Under the pieces are notes generated by a model, which ran no database searches, was not told the DNA's origin, and worked only from the letters and a program-made list of their open reading frames with translations. Source: Akebia trifoliata (lineage: Eukaryota > Streptophyta > Magnoliopsida > Ranunculales > Lardizabalaceae). From it: DNA of 64,000 bases. Below, one piece after another: positions 33,612 to 44,669 of the stretch. Location: the NCBI GenBank assembly GCA_017979445.1, contig CM030705.1, positions 15,765,040 to 15,829,039 of the forward strand, given 5' to 3'. Position 1 is the stretch's first letter. The number at the start of each line of letters is the position of its first letter. The position numbers were made by a program, and so were the translations under genes.

Positions 33612-36405
33612 CCAAATGTTTTGATTAGACAAAAAAATATAGAAAAAAATAATTTTATTTAATGACAAAGTGCTTGATGTACAAGAAAAAATTAGCAAGC
33701 ATAACAAGGCTAAAGTGATTAAAACTCTAAATGCGAGCAAATTTAAGATGGAAAAATGGGATTAAAAGGGAACAATCCTAGGTATTAGGGCAATAACTCA
33801 CAACATGACCAAATTGCACTTCTAACTTGAAGAGCCATGCACAAGTTCTGCTAACCCAAGCAACCACTGATTTAAGTGTTTGAGGATCATCCTTTTCCCT
33901 CCTCCTTTATCCGGGCTTGAAACCGGCAATGTAAAAGGTTTAATTTTTTCATTGGTGAAGTTAAAAAAGTTTACCTAAAAAGAAAAAAACTATTAGTTAC
34001 TAATTAAATAATATAAAATAATGTGAAAGTCATAGAAGACAATAAATGAGTTAATAAAAACTAGTATCAAGTAAGTCTACTATTGTAATATGTAATGAAT
34101 CAATCAAAGTCATATAGAAATGCATATGTAGTACATATCTAAAGACAATAGAAATGTAATACAAGTCCAAAAGACAAGAGTGGATCATGATATGATATAT
34201 GTCATCATACGAGACCGCCTAATGATGGAGCTTATGTCAAATGAATCAATAAGAGATATAGTATCAAGGAAGTCACCACTAGAGTATGTAGTACAAATCC
34301 AAAGACATATCCAAAGACAATAGAAGTTCAAAAGACATAAAAGAATCATGATATGATGTCTATCATCATATGAGACCACCTAATGATCGAGCCTATGTCA
34401 ATGTTCGCAAACGTCATTCCCTCAACCACATCCTTATCCCGTAGCTGTGCAGACATGTCAAAAATCTCATTAATAAGGACATAATAGTAATCTAGGGACA
34501 ATACCTCTACACGAACAAATATCATATGGTTATAGATTTTAGTCAAATGGAGGTTGCACAAATTGTACCTTTGAGGTATTCATTTGATAACTTAGGTTTC
34601 GTTATCCACTCTTTACTTGGAATCATCGGTGTCGAATTCATCTACAAGTTGAATGAGTAAAAATGACATAGTTTAATGGAACTTCCAACAAATTGAAAAC
34701 AAAATGTATCTTGACATAATCTCTTATAGTGACAAACTATCTAATTTTGTAATAGGATAAGATTTGAATAATGATGTTGGTGATAGGAATCTAACCACAA
34801 CCAATCCAAAAATGGCAAATAACATGCAAAGTTAAAATAGTATATAGAAATTATGAGTAAGCATTCTCAAAATCGAAAAACTTGTATAATGTCATGGTTC
34901 AATTACACCACAACAATAAGGCAAAGAAGTTAGAAGTAAAGGCCAATTGCTCATTTCATGTCTTAGAATTCAAAGAAAGATGACCCACTTACAAAACTCA
35001 ATCAGCTCTAGAGTTCCTTTGTCGACGTAAATCTTAAAATTTTCTTTTAATATAATCCAGTGAAGAATCTTTCACTTCCAATTTCCCTTCTACCAAGTCC
35101 CAAAGAATTGAGTCAATTTGTCTGACAACAGAAACAGGTCAGTAGGACACACGCAACCATGATGACCAGGCAATTGATAGTATTAAACGACCAATATACT
35201 TTCAATTACCAGTAGAAGATGTCCAATGGATCAAGGTCTGAACAAGTATCAATGCTGTTTATACATGATTGACAAAATGCATAAAACTTACACACCTACG
35301 AATGGGTTTGTTTTATGGTTGTTGATATTAGAATAACCATATGGAGAAATTCTTTATCGCATTTATAAAATAGGTAGGAAAGATGAACACTCTCTAAAAA
35401 TATGAAACAGTAAAAACTTCAGCATAAAGAATATTAAATGTAAGAGTGGCATAAATTCATGCATTATGAGAAAACTCAATTGCTATTAGCCAAGCATGAT
35501 TCACGTATGTTTTTAAGCATTATGGACTATAACCTCTCACCATATTGCAGAAAGGACATTGGGCATATTAGCAGACCTATTCCATCTTAGCTTTAAAGTT
35601 TATACAAAGGATTGCATATGGATTGGGTTCCTATGAGTTAATTATAAGTACTCAACATGGACAAAGTGGGATAAGGAATCAATGGAATATATGTAATTGC
35701 ACTTTGAAGATAAAATAACATGCAATGTTTACAAATCAAAAACACATTTAAATATTTATTTTCCTATAAACATAATTCCTCGTGGTTTTTGTAATCATTA
35801 TGAAATTTTAATTCTTTTCATGGATCCATTATGAAGTTCTTTCATTAACTCGGTTCTTCTAGAAATAGATAAATTAATAATAAATTTAAATTAAGACCAA
35901 ATTAGAAATAGAGTGGCCCCACACTTCCATATCAGAAATAGTGTTTCTTTACACTACATTGCTAGTAAAATTATGAAAGATGTAGAGAGAGAAATAGAGG
36001 CATATAGTAATATTATGAAAGATGTAGAGAGAGAAAGAGAATTCACCTGATTCAATGCCCGTCGGATGCCATGAATACAGTTGCGATGATGATGATGGAC
36101 AGATCTAAAGTGATGAAAATATGAGACGACGAGCATGTAAACTTAACAAGTAAATCGTTGGTTTACTTAACACGTAAACTTTACCTCTCTCTATTTCAAT
36201 TACAGTGCAGAATTATCCGAACAACAGAGCTTGCTGTCACTCAAGAGAAACTTAATGAACTGCAACGACAAAAAGGATGAGAAATGTCAAAGATTTAAAA
36301 ACTAAAAACGTATCAACTAAATTAAAATAATTTTTTAAAATAAATGATGTTTAGTAGGTGAGAAATGTATTAAAATAAATGATGTTTAGTAGGTGAGAAA
36401 TGTAC
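33612..36405. other. CACTA interior without recognised gene
   Basis: AT-rich. It contains a diverged direct duplication of about 160 bp (34180-34240 and 34340-34405, sharing GAGACC-CCTAATGAT and ATCATGATATGAT words). The short minus-strand frames at 34185 and 34346 lie in it and have no motif I know. A plus-strand phrase TQEKLNELQRQKG (about 36235-36280) could be a coiled-coil exon end, but cannot be assigned. No transposase signature was seen. Confidence 0.4.
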
Positions 36406-36892
36406 CTATGGTATCGTAAACCAAATAATATTTTTCTTGAATTTCTTCGTATTTTGTCTTTGTGTAATCGACGACCTTGTCAGTACCCAAGCTCTTGAAA
36501 AACTCTACCTTTGGAGTGCTTGTTGTGAAGACCACATTAGAAGCACCATAGAAGCACTTAGCCAATTGAACAACCAACGTGCTAACACCACCAGCTCCAC
36601 CCACAATAAAAATGGTCTGGCCCTTTTTAAAACACGTAGTCTCAAAGCCTTCAATGGCAGTTTGTAGTGCTAGTGGCAAACTTGCGACCTCGTCGAATGA
36701 CAAGTTTGCAGGTTTCAGTGCCACCAAGTTTTCCTCCACGACGGTGTGCTCTACTAGCATCCCAAGTTGCTTTAACTTCTTTTTAGCGTTGAAATCTTGG
36801 ATGTTTCCATAAACCTTGTCGCTAACATTAAATTTTGTGACAGTATCACCTTTTCCAACGACAATTCCAGCCATGTCACAATAAGGAACCAC
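36406..36892 (-). pseudogene. Captured exon of a quinone oxidoreductase-like (2-methylene-furan-3-one reductase type) gene
   Basis: A single 487-bp exon open throughout, bounded by an acceptor (GATGCAG before 36892) and a donor (GGTACA after 36406). It reads VVPYCDMAGIVVGKGDTVTK, KVYGNIQDFN, NLVALKPANLSFDEVASLPL, then the nucleotide-binding loop FIVGGAGGVSTLVVQLAK and KSLGTDKVVDYTK, ending YDTIG. This is the middle of zinc-less medium-chain dehydrogenase/reductases of the plastid-envelope quinone oxidoreductase / enone reductase group, which reduce alpha,beta-unsaturated carbonyls with NADPH. N- and C-terminal exons were not found. It lies in the CACTA element with other captured fragments, so it is probably not a working gene, although this exon itself is undamaged. 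Confidence 0.7.
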
Positions 36893-39034
36893 CTGCATCA
36901 ATATCCCAACTCATTAATTCTTTAAGGCCTAAGAATTATATAATACATAATGAGATGTTATTCAATTTAGACCAATTTAAAGCGAGAAATTGAATTAGAA
37001 CAGAAATGGGTCAAGCCGATAGCTAATCATATAGCTCTATGTCACACAACTTTCATATAGGATTGCTTGATAGTATGATATTTGGCTTATAGACCTATAA
37101 ATCATCCATTATGTGAACCCACAACTGCAACTCTAAAGCACTATTTCTCCCTTAGTGACCTTTGAGGCCTTACAATTTGGAGTAATATAAGAGGGCAATG
37201 ATGCATGTGTATGTGATGGAATTTTACAAAATTTAAGTTCAAGAGTAGTAATTTAACCTTTTAGGAATTAAAATGAATAGTACGCTGAAACATGAATTTC
37301 GCAAATTTTCTCTACTATTTTGGTAATTTCCTCCTAGTTTTAACATAGTTTTGGATGGGTTGGACTTCAACTGTGATTGCTCCTAATAATCAATTGGGCC
37401 AGAGACTCATAAAGCATAGCATGATACAAAACAGATCCAAAAATAGTTTGAAATGGAATATTTGATCAAATAGTTTTGGATGATTAATCAATGAAGAAAT
37501 CACACACAAAATCCTTTAGCTACTTTTTTTTTTTGGTAGTGAAGGCAAGTGTTTTGAGCCCAGGTTTGTGGTGACTTTAGCACCTTAACAAGGTTATGAA
37601 CTACAACTATCTCAAATGAGAAAACCTTCAAAGTGCAACCCCTCCTACAACCATAGAACAAACCTCACCAAGGTTATGAACTACAAGCATATTATACCTA
37701 ACTATTTACTTTCATATATGACTTATGTCAGTTCGGTTCCAATTTGGCCTCAAACAGAACCAAATTGCACCATTGTACATGACCAAACCGTCTCAATAAT
37801 ATTTATTTTTCACGAATATATTCCTTTTTGAATTTATCTTTCTTAGTATTTTCATTTATCAATCTGACATCCTCAACTTAAGTAACTCCATCCTAAGAAC
37901 ATGGTTTTTATTGCCCAATATCATATACTTCATTAGGCATAAAAGATCTAACATCAATCACACAACATTTCAAAAGCATTTCTCCATCTTAGTCACCAAG
38001 TTTTAACTTTAAGGAGGCTCATTTCCTTCCCCATACCCCCACCAACTACATACTAGGTACTCTAATTCTCAGGGTAAAAAATGACAATATGAAGCTTTTA
38101 CCTTTTTTCTTTGTTCATCATCATGACTATCATGGTACAACCTCAATGGCTGACTTGCCCAACACAAAACAATATCATATTGTTTATTAATATTCCTATT
38201 ATTTCATATATCAAAATCATTTTTCGATAACCTTATTCTCAATGATGTCAACACATAGTCCTTCATTCTACCCCTTTTTTGCGTATCTTCTTAGCATTTT
38301 TATACTTTTTGAAGTTTTTCTCATTCTATTCCTTTGTTAATTCTTTCTCACCTCCTCTAGTCATTTACTTCACCCCTCTTTTTGCCTCCCTTTTTAGCAT
38401 TTTTACACCTTTTTGAAGTTTTCTTCAATCTTTTCCATTGTTAAACAATTTTCTCACCTCCTCTAGTCCTTCACTTTACCCTTCTTTTGGACTTGACAGC
38501 CTTTAGAACATCATCATTCCATCAAAAAGCTTCCCTATGTTAAGTGACTTCCCCCTTTGATTTACCAAGAACCCATTTATTTTTTCCAATATATTTGGCT
38601 ACTTCATCCTACATATCAGATAAAACAAAAAAATCAATAGGACTAGCACAACCCATAATTTTTTTTCCACACCTAGAGACAAACTAAACACAAACTTAAT
38701 AGTCTAGTTCCCCACATCACAAAATCAAAGATTTAACAATGCCAATTCAAACAAATAAATGAGGAAATTGAATAAAACCAGAGAAGTTATATAAATGAGT
38801 AAACAACGAAAAATATAACAGATATTAGGCAAAAATAGGAAAGGAAGTTGAAAATTTATGGTAGTGGTTACGGTAATGTCAAGTTTCTAGCTATTATTAG
38901 AAGTTCCAGCAACCGTAAAGTGGATCATGAGAAAAACAATAATTTATAATGAAAATATGAAACCAAGGGAAACATAAATATAAACACACACCAGTATCAA
39001 ACGCAAATACATGTCCCCATAACCTCCAACAAGT
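36893..39034. other. CACTA interior without recognised gene
   Basis: AT-rich, no supported ORF. It includes pyrimidine-rich stretches with repeated CACCTCCTCTAGTC and TTTTTAGCAT words (38290-38470), an imperfect 120-bp direct duplication. Confidence 0.4.
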
Positions 39035-39660
39035 TTAAAAAATATATTGGCCTTTGTTTTGATTGTACCACACTTCCTCCCTGCAATTGGCACACAACAT
39101 AAGAAAAATAATTTATTATACATCTAGATTTGGAATCAACAATGATAATTAGATGACTATAGTACGCTTAGTTTCAAAGATGACATCCACCAAGTGCAAA
39201 AATAGAATTGCCTGATTGATATTCCATAGCTTAACAACACCATCATCACTTCCACTAGCCAATTTCGTTGGATCTGCTAATGAAAAATCAATGGACCATA
39301 CACATCTCTCATGCTCCCTCATTGACATGCAGACTTGACTTTGTGTAACATCCCATACCTGAAGACATTTGAAAGGAGCCACTCAAATACTTTCTAATCA
39401 GAAAGCTATAAAATGGAACAATATATAAGCTTGGCCTACCTGCATAACACCTTAGAAGTCACTTGAAGCTATCTGACTCTTGATATAACTATTCCAGCAT
39501 ATGCTACTAAGTTTTGATTTACCAACCATCTCCACTACAGGATAATGAATGTCACAATCTTCACTTAAGATCATGTTGCATTCAAATATTTTAATTTTCC
39601 TAGTTACACTTGTCGTAGCAAAAAAATTCTTTGTCTCGATCAAAACTCAATGAACATTAC
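39035..39660 (-). pseudogene. Captured fragment of a SPA-type (COP1-associated) WD40 gene, three exons
   Basis: Exon 1 (about 39660-39440) reads SLSFDRDKEFF, then after a frameshift in a T-run TRKIKIFECNMILSEDCDIH and SKLSSICWNSYIKSQIASSD, with a stop in place of the next Glu, and ends at a GTAGGC donor. Exon 2 (39358-39212) reads [20 protein letters not shown] then [20 protein letters not shown]. Exon 3 (39080 to about 39035) gives TIKTKANI after another frame change. These are the first WD40 blades of SPA proteins, partners of the COP1 ubiquitin ligase in light signalling. Order and splice sites are kept, but three lesions make it non-functional. Confidence 0.75.
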
Positions 39661-41344
39661 TAAGTTGGAAGATTTTAGCAGATCCCCCTTCAGTTCCTTT
39701 CTAAGAATTTAAAATTCTTCGAGTAATTCTACATATTGATTTCCAAGTTCACCAATAATTGATTCCAAATCTGATGCCACTTTTGATTTGGATTATAAAA
39801 GTAATTATCTCATAATTAGAAATACATTTGGCTAAAATTACAAAACAATGCAACATCTGTTTCTTGCATTTGTGAAAATGTGTTTATTCTACTTTTATGT
39901 GTCACAACTAAAGAATCAAGTTGAAAAAATGAGATTCTAATTCTAGAGTCTGGAATCAGTTTCTCAAAAACAGTACAAGAAGAAAACAAGATCCTGAATT
40001 CTGAATATCTATTTACATAATCTAATTCTAACAATCCAATATCAGAATCTAACAATCTGAACCAAATATTAACAAACCAACCCGAACACCCCCTACCCCA
40101 AATGTTTGATTTTCCTTTTCTTTAATTTCTATATGATAGGCAATTAAACAAAAACGTCAATTGTTCCCATCATGTTTTCCATTGTTAAAATTCTAAATCT
40201 TTGAGATATTTCATTTGAATAAATTTAAGATGAAGCACTTACTTAATGTGGGTTGTGGAGACTAGATAGTGTTGGAAAGCAAGTAAAAAATAAATTAGAA
40301 AATTCATAATATCAATCTGAGACATGAGAAATGATATTTTTCCCCAAAATGTAAGACTTAGTGAACAATGGATTACCAACAAAATTGGTTCAAGAAAAAA
40401 TAATATTCAGATTAAATTTCATTTTCCATGAGAATATTTTCTAGAAAATTACATGATGCAAACCCAATAGCACCTTTCTGTTAAAAAAACAGAATTTCTT
40501 TAAAGAATAAATATTTTTCCAGAAAATTACATGATTTGAACCAAATATAACTAGAATTTTTCCCCCAAACTACTGCTACACATTCAAGATGGAATCCAAA
40601 ACAAAAACATTCAATAAAAAAATAATAATGCTGTAATTAAAACACCAAATCAATCTTTAAAAAATTACTTTTAAGATCAGATCTACAAATTACCATCATA
40701 AAAACGAAAAAAATAATTGAACCTTGATCATGAGAGATGAGAGAGTTGGAGAAAGGTGGGATTGTGAGGGACGATGTATTGGTTCAACAGATCTGACTCC
40801 GACTTAGCTCTGAGTTCATGAACCTTGATCCTTGCTGTTTAGATTCACAGAAAAAATGAAAATCGTATCATTATAAATAATGATTAAAACCAATTTAGAG
40901 ATCGAAGAGTTCGTGGAATCATAAACCATAGATCTTATCTTCAATAAACTGAACAACGTCATGTATCCACCAACCTGAGAAATCAAAAGATCACTTTAAG
41001 GCTCTAGTTTACCCTAGATTTCATCTTCACTCCATCATTTTCAATGTTGAGAGATTGAGAGATCAGATACAAAAAGAGACCGATCAGATATAGAGAGAGA
41101 GATGTGATCGAGGAAGACAAATAGAGAGATATTTTCACAATTGGGAGAGCTTCAAACGAACTAGATGAGAGAGTGGGAGAGAATGAAAAAAACACAGAAA
41201 TTTCTCACAATCGAGTGAGCTTCTCACTAACCAGAGAGTGAGAGAGAGGGGAAAAAACGCACACAACCCAGAGAGAGAGAGAAAGAGTAAGAGAAAGGTA
41301 AAAAAACACAGATGAGTGAGAGGGAAATATTTTTTCACAAATGT
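39661..41344. other. CACTA interior, right part, without recognised gene
   Basis: AT-rich up to about 40720, then rich in GAGA runs (41090-41330), a purine/pyrimidine-biased stretch that may be the element's promoter or subterminal zone. The minus-strand frames at 41004 and 41135 are by-products of the GAGA runs. Confidence 0.4.
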
Positions 41345-41447
41345 TCTCTAAATTTCGTGGGCCCGTGACCGTCAAATTTAGTTTGTAAAGTTTGTCGGGT
41401 CAAGCCCAACAAAATTTTTCTCCAATTTTCACGATTTTCACGTAGTG
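41345..41447. repeat. Right CACTA terminal and subterminal repeats
   Basis: Contains GTGACCGTCAAATTTAG near 41367 and ends TTTTCACGTAGTG, the inverted form of the left end. Followed by the TSD copy AGG. Confidence 0.75.
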
Positions 41448-41450
41448 AGG

Positions 41451-41560
41451 GCCTCTCACAAACTTCGAATTCTTCGCACATTCTGTGTTCATCATTAAGA
41501 ATTCACAACAATTGAGTGATGGATTGTTAGATCAGACAAATGCTAAATGGGATGTCTACA
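41451..41560. repeat. Right end of the old LTR-like sequence
   Basis: Ends GATGTCTACA at 41560, the same plus-strand terminus as the Ogre LTRs (GGTGTCTACA), preceded by a GAGTGATGGATTGTTAGATC phrase that recurs before unit 2 (54690-54742). It supports the reading of 1-241, 16698-18268 and this piece as one interrupted LTR. Confidence 0.5.
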
Positions 41561-42696
41561 CCTTGTCATCAACCTCCTGACTTTTGTTCAAAACCTATCA
41601 TATTCAAGCTCTATTTACGTTTTTTTATCTACGCAATGTTATCTTCAATTCAAATTTTCAAGTTAACATTAACCCTTTAAACAAAACCCTAGCTTTTTTT
41701 TTTTTTTTTTTTTATTGCAAAAAACCTACATTATTTTCTTTTCAAAATCATTTATCTTCAAGCTCTTCGACTTTTATGGTAGATTAAGTTTAATCTATTT
41801 AACTTTATTTTCAATAAATAGTTTTTAACATTTTCTTAACCATTATGTAAAGGGTCTCGTTCAATAGCCAATGTTAGGGAGCCCACACATATCCAATGCT
41901 TTATCATATTTGGGTTAGAATGAACTAATTTTTTGTGCGAATGAACTCTATGTTGAAAAGATCATCCTCACAACAAATCAGCCCAACCTGAAGCTTCTAA
42001 CCCCATAAAAATGATTCCCAAATTAATGGTAAAAGTTGATGGTCCACAATTCTTCGACTTGTAAATCATTTTTGATGCGGTTTGAAGTTTTGGAATGGGC
42101 TAATTTTTTGTGAGGATGATCTCCTCATCATAGAGATAAATCCCCACAAAACTTCAGTCCAATCCAAAACTTCTAACCTATATAGGACAAAACGTTGACT
42201 GCATTTTGGCTTCTTAAGCATTGGTTGCCCTCCACTTGATATTTTAAGCGTGAGTACGTTAGAATTTTATCAACGAGTTCATTGATTATAAAAGTGATGA
42301 ACTCACTAAAAAATATGTTTTGGGAGTTAAAATGAATAATGTACCGAAACCAGAATTTTTTGATATTCAGCACACGAAATGATTATTTACCATTTGACTC
42401 TTTGGAAATTATCAGGAGATATTTATAATAAAAAAATAAAAAAATGATCAACTTTTGATGAATTTACGATTCCGGCTCCCTAATCATTTTAATTATCAAA
42501 ACGTGAATAATATAGAATTCATAGGTTTTAATTCGACTATTTCGCATCTTTGAAATAATAGTCATTTTTTTCTGAATTTTTTTATAACGAAAACTGATTG
42601 TTCAAGCTTTGATAATTAAAATCAACAGTGAGCTGAAATGGTAAATAACTCCTTTTCAACTCGCGCAATAGTAATTCACCCGATCATCAAGAGTCG
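41561..42696. other. Upstream region of PPR copy 1
   Basis: Non-coding, homologous to 54743-56023 and in part to 62519-63427. Contains a T-run (41695-41713) and repeated words in direct and inverted order (for example ATTTTTTGTGAGGATGAT near 42097). No ORF is supported. Confidence 0.55.
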
Positions 42697-42855
42697 TGCT
42701 TCAGTAACATTGAAAATGAAATCGTTTGGGACATTGGTGTGCACAGAACCATAGATGTTTCTCTGACGTATCTCGATGAAAAGCATCTATGATCATTTAG
42801 ACACATCCACGTCAGCAATGTCTGAAACGATGTCCCTTTCACTGTTACTTCAGCA
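42697..42855. repeat. Hairpin element A1, 80-240 bp upstream of PPR copy 1
   Basis: The left arm (TGCTTCAGTAACATTGAAAA, ATCGTTTGGGACATTG) pairs with the inverted right arm (TGCTGAAGTAACAGTGAAAG, ATCGTTTCAGACATTG). The centre carries ATAGATGTTTCTC, TATCTCGATGAAAAGC and ATCTATGAT, which pairs with itself. Counterparts lie at 56024-56184 and 63428-63586; the centre also recurs in hairpins B, C and D. No clear TSD was seen. Confidence 0.8.
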
Positions 42856-42932
42856 TTTTCCTTCATCAAACGAGCATTCTGTACGATGGCCGAGCTTTTT
42901 TTTATCTTTCTTAATTAATTTATTTTTATCAA

Positions 42933-44669
42933 ATGAACTCCAAGCACAATATCAAAGATTTAAGACACAAGTTTTCGACCTTAAATCTTCACCAAAAACC
43001 CTACCAATCCACAAAGGCCTACCAACCCATTGTTTCAAAGTTGCAGAAATGCTCAGATTTGAAAGAACTGGAATCTATTTATGCCACAATGATCAAAAGC
43101 AAGGCTCACCAAGACTGCTTCTTTATAAACCAATTCATTGGTGCTTGTTCTACCTTTCGTCGAATGGATTTCGCTACTCTAGCTTTTACCCAATTGCAAG
43201 ATCCCAATGTTTTTGTATACAATGCAATGATAAGAGGCTTTACTCAATGTTCTTCCCCAATTCAAGCAATCGAATTTTACTTGAAAATGTTCAAAGATAG
43301 AATTTCTCCAACAAGTTTTACATTTTCTACTTTGATCAAAGCATGTACACGAGTAACTGCAATGAATTTTGGCAAATCTGTTCACAGTCAAATTTGGAAG
43401 AATGGGTTTGAATCTCATGTCTTTGTTCAGACTGCTTTAATTGATTTTTACTCAAATTTGGATGAAATTTGTGAATCTCAAAAATTGTTTGATGAAATGC
43501 CTGAAAGAGATATGTTTGCATGGAGTACGATGTTATCGTGTTACGCCCGTGTTGGAGATTTGAGTTCTGCCAGCCGATTGTTTGAAGAGATGCCAGAAAA
43601 GAACATTGTGTCTTGGAATGCTTTGATTGCTGGTTATGCGAGGTTGGGTCATGTTGACTCTGCGTCGGCCTTGTTTAATCGAATGCCTTCAAAGGATTTG
43701 ATCACTTGGACCACCATGATAATGTGTTATTCTCAAAACAGAAAATTTAAGGATGCCTTGCGAGTCTTCGAAGAGATGAAGACCAAAGGGGTCACTCCCG
43801 ATGAAGTGACCATGTGCACTGTTATTTCAACATGTGCCCATGTAGGAGCTCTTGAATTTGGAAGAGAGATACATCAATATTTAATGTGGAACAGATTCAA
43901 TCTCGATGTCTATATTGGGTCATCGTTGATTGATATGTATGCAAAGTGTGGGAGCATAGAGAGATCTCTTGTGGTCTTCTTCAAGTTACGGGAAAAGAAT
44001 TTGTTTTGTTGGAATTCAATCATTGAAGGGCTTGCGGTCCATGGGTATGGAAAAGAAGCATTGGAAATGTTTAGGAGAATGGAAAGAGAGAAGATTAAGC
44101 CAAATGGGGTTACCTTTATTAGTATCCTTAGTGCTTGTACTCATGCGGGACTAATCAAAGAAGCTCGTAAGAGGTTTCTTAGCATGAGCCATGACTATTT
44201 GATTTCTCCTGGAATAGAGCACTATGGATGCATGGTCGATCTTCTTTGCCGAGCTGGTTTGCTTGAAGATGCACTAAATTTAATAACAACCATGACAATG
44301 GAACCAAATTCTGTTATATGGGGAGCTATGTTGGGTGGGTGTAAGCTTCGTGGAAACTTGGAGATTGCTCAAGTTGTTGTGGAGAAGTTGATGGATTTGG
44401 AGCCAAATAATAGTGGATATTATAATCTTCTAGTTAACATGTATGCCGAAGCGAATTGTTGGGGTGAGGTTGCGAAGGTTAGGGCTACCATGAAGGAACG
44501 AGGGGTGCAGAAGAAGTGTCCTGGGACTAGTTGGATTGAAATTGATGGGAAGGTTGAAGAGTTTGTAGCTTCGGATAAGTCTCACCCCATGTCAGGTGAG
44601 ATTTGCGCACTTATGACTGAATTGTATGGGCAGCTAAGGCTTGTAAATTATGTACAATGTGAGGACTGA
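42933..44669 (+). CDS. PLS-class pentatricopeptide repeat protein with E domain (copy 1, intact)
   Basis: 578 aa, intronless, as usual for PPR genes. The N-terminal 40 residues are basic and Ser/Thr-rich, as in an organelle targeting peptide. PPR motifs run from about residue 60 to 455, for example DPNVFVYNAMIRGFTQCSSP (90-109), KNIVSWNALIAGYARLGHVD (223-242), KDLITWTTMIMCYSQNRKFK (254-273) and KNLFCWNSIIEGLAVHGYGK (355-374). VIWGAMLGGCKLRGNLEIAQ onward (461-550) is the E/E+ domain; no DYW domain follows. Such proteins bind organellar RNA and specify C-to-U editing sites with a DYW partner. The C-terminal half recalls Arabidopsis At1g06143 (from memory). The ATG at 42933 is conserved in copies 2 and 3. 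The RNA target is unknown. It faces the pseudokinase gene tail-to-tail. Confidence 0.93.
   Translation: MNSKHNIKDLRHKFSTLNLHQKPYQSTKAYQPIVSKLQKCSDLKELESIYATMIKSKAHQDCFFINQFIGACSTFRRMDFATLAFTQLQDPNVFVYNAMIRGFTQCSSPIQAIEFYLKMFKDRISPTSFTFSTLIKACTRVTAMNFGKSVHSQIWKNGFESHVFVQTALIDFYSNLDEICESQKLFDEMPERDMFAWSTMLSCYARVGDLSSASRLFEEMPEKNIVSWNALIAGYARLGHVDSASALFNRMPSKDLITWTTMIMCYSQNRKFKDALRVFEEMKTKGVTPDEVTMCTVISTCAHVGALEFGREIHQYLMWNRFNLDVYIGSSLIDMYAKCGSIERSLVVFFKLREKNLFCWNSIIEGLAVHGYGKEALEMFRRMEREKIKPNGVTFISILSACTHAGLIKEARKRFLSMSHDYLISPGIEHYGCMVDLLCRAGLLEDALNLITTMTMEPNSVIWGAMLGGCKLRGNLEIAQVVVEKLMDLEPNNSGYYNLLVNMYAEANCWGEVAKVRATMKERGVQKKCPGTSWIEIDGKVEEFVASDKSHPMSGEICALMTELYGQLRLVNYVQCED

Larger units (their letters stand above)
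18269..41447. mobile_element. CACTA (En/Spm-type) transposon with captured host gene fragments
   Basis: The left end reads CACTATGTGAAAA and the right end, reverse-complemented, CACTACGTGAAAA. A 3-bp TSD AGG flanks both ends (18266-18268 and 41448-41450), the length typical of CACTA elements. Both ends contain copies of a subterminal word related to GACCGTCAAATTT. Removing the nested Ogre element (12.9 kb) leaves about 10.3 kb. No CACTA transposase was recognised. Exon-intron fragments of at least three host genes lie inside, all on the minus strand. It therefore looks like a non-autonomous, gene-capturing (Pack-CACTA-like) element, dependent on transposase from elsewhere. Confidence 0.88.

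Noticed and set aside
36406..36892. Working quinone oxidoreductase gene
   Set aside because: Only one internal exon is found, and it sits within a CACTA element among broken fragments of other genes.
41004..41338. Two Ser/Leu/Phe-rich minus-strand frames
   Set aside because: Produced by GAGA runs near the CACTA end; composition is simple and no family matches.
42776..43300. 174-codon plus-strand frame overlapping the PPR start
   Set aside because: It lies in another frame of the hairpin and the PPR gene; the PPR frame has clear family motifs and is conserved in three copies.
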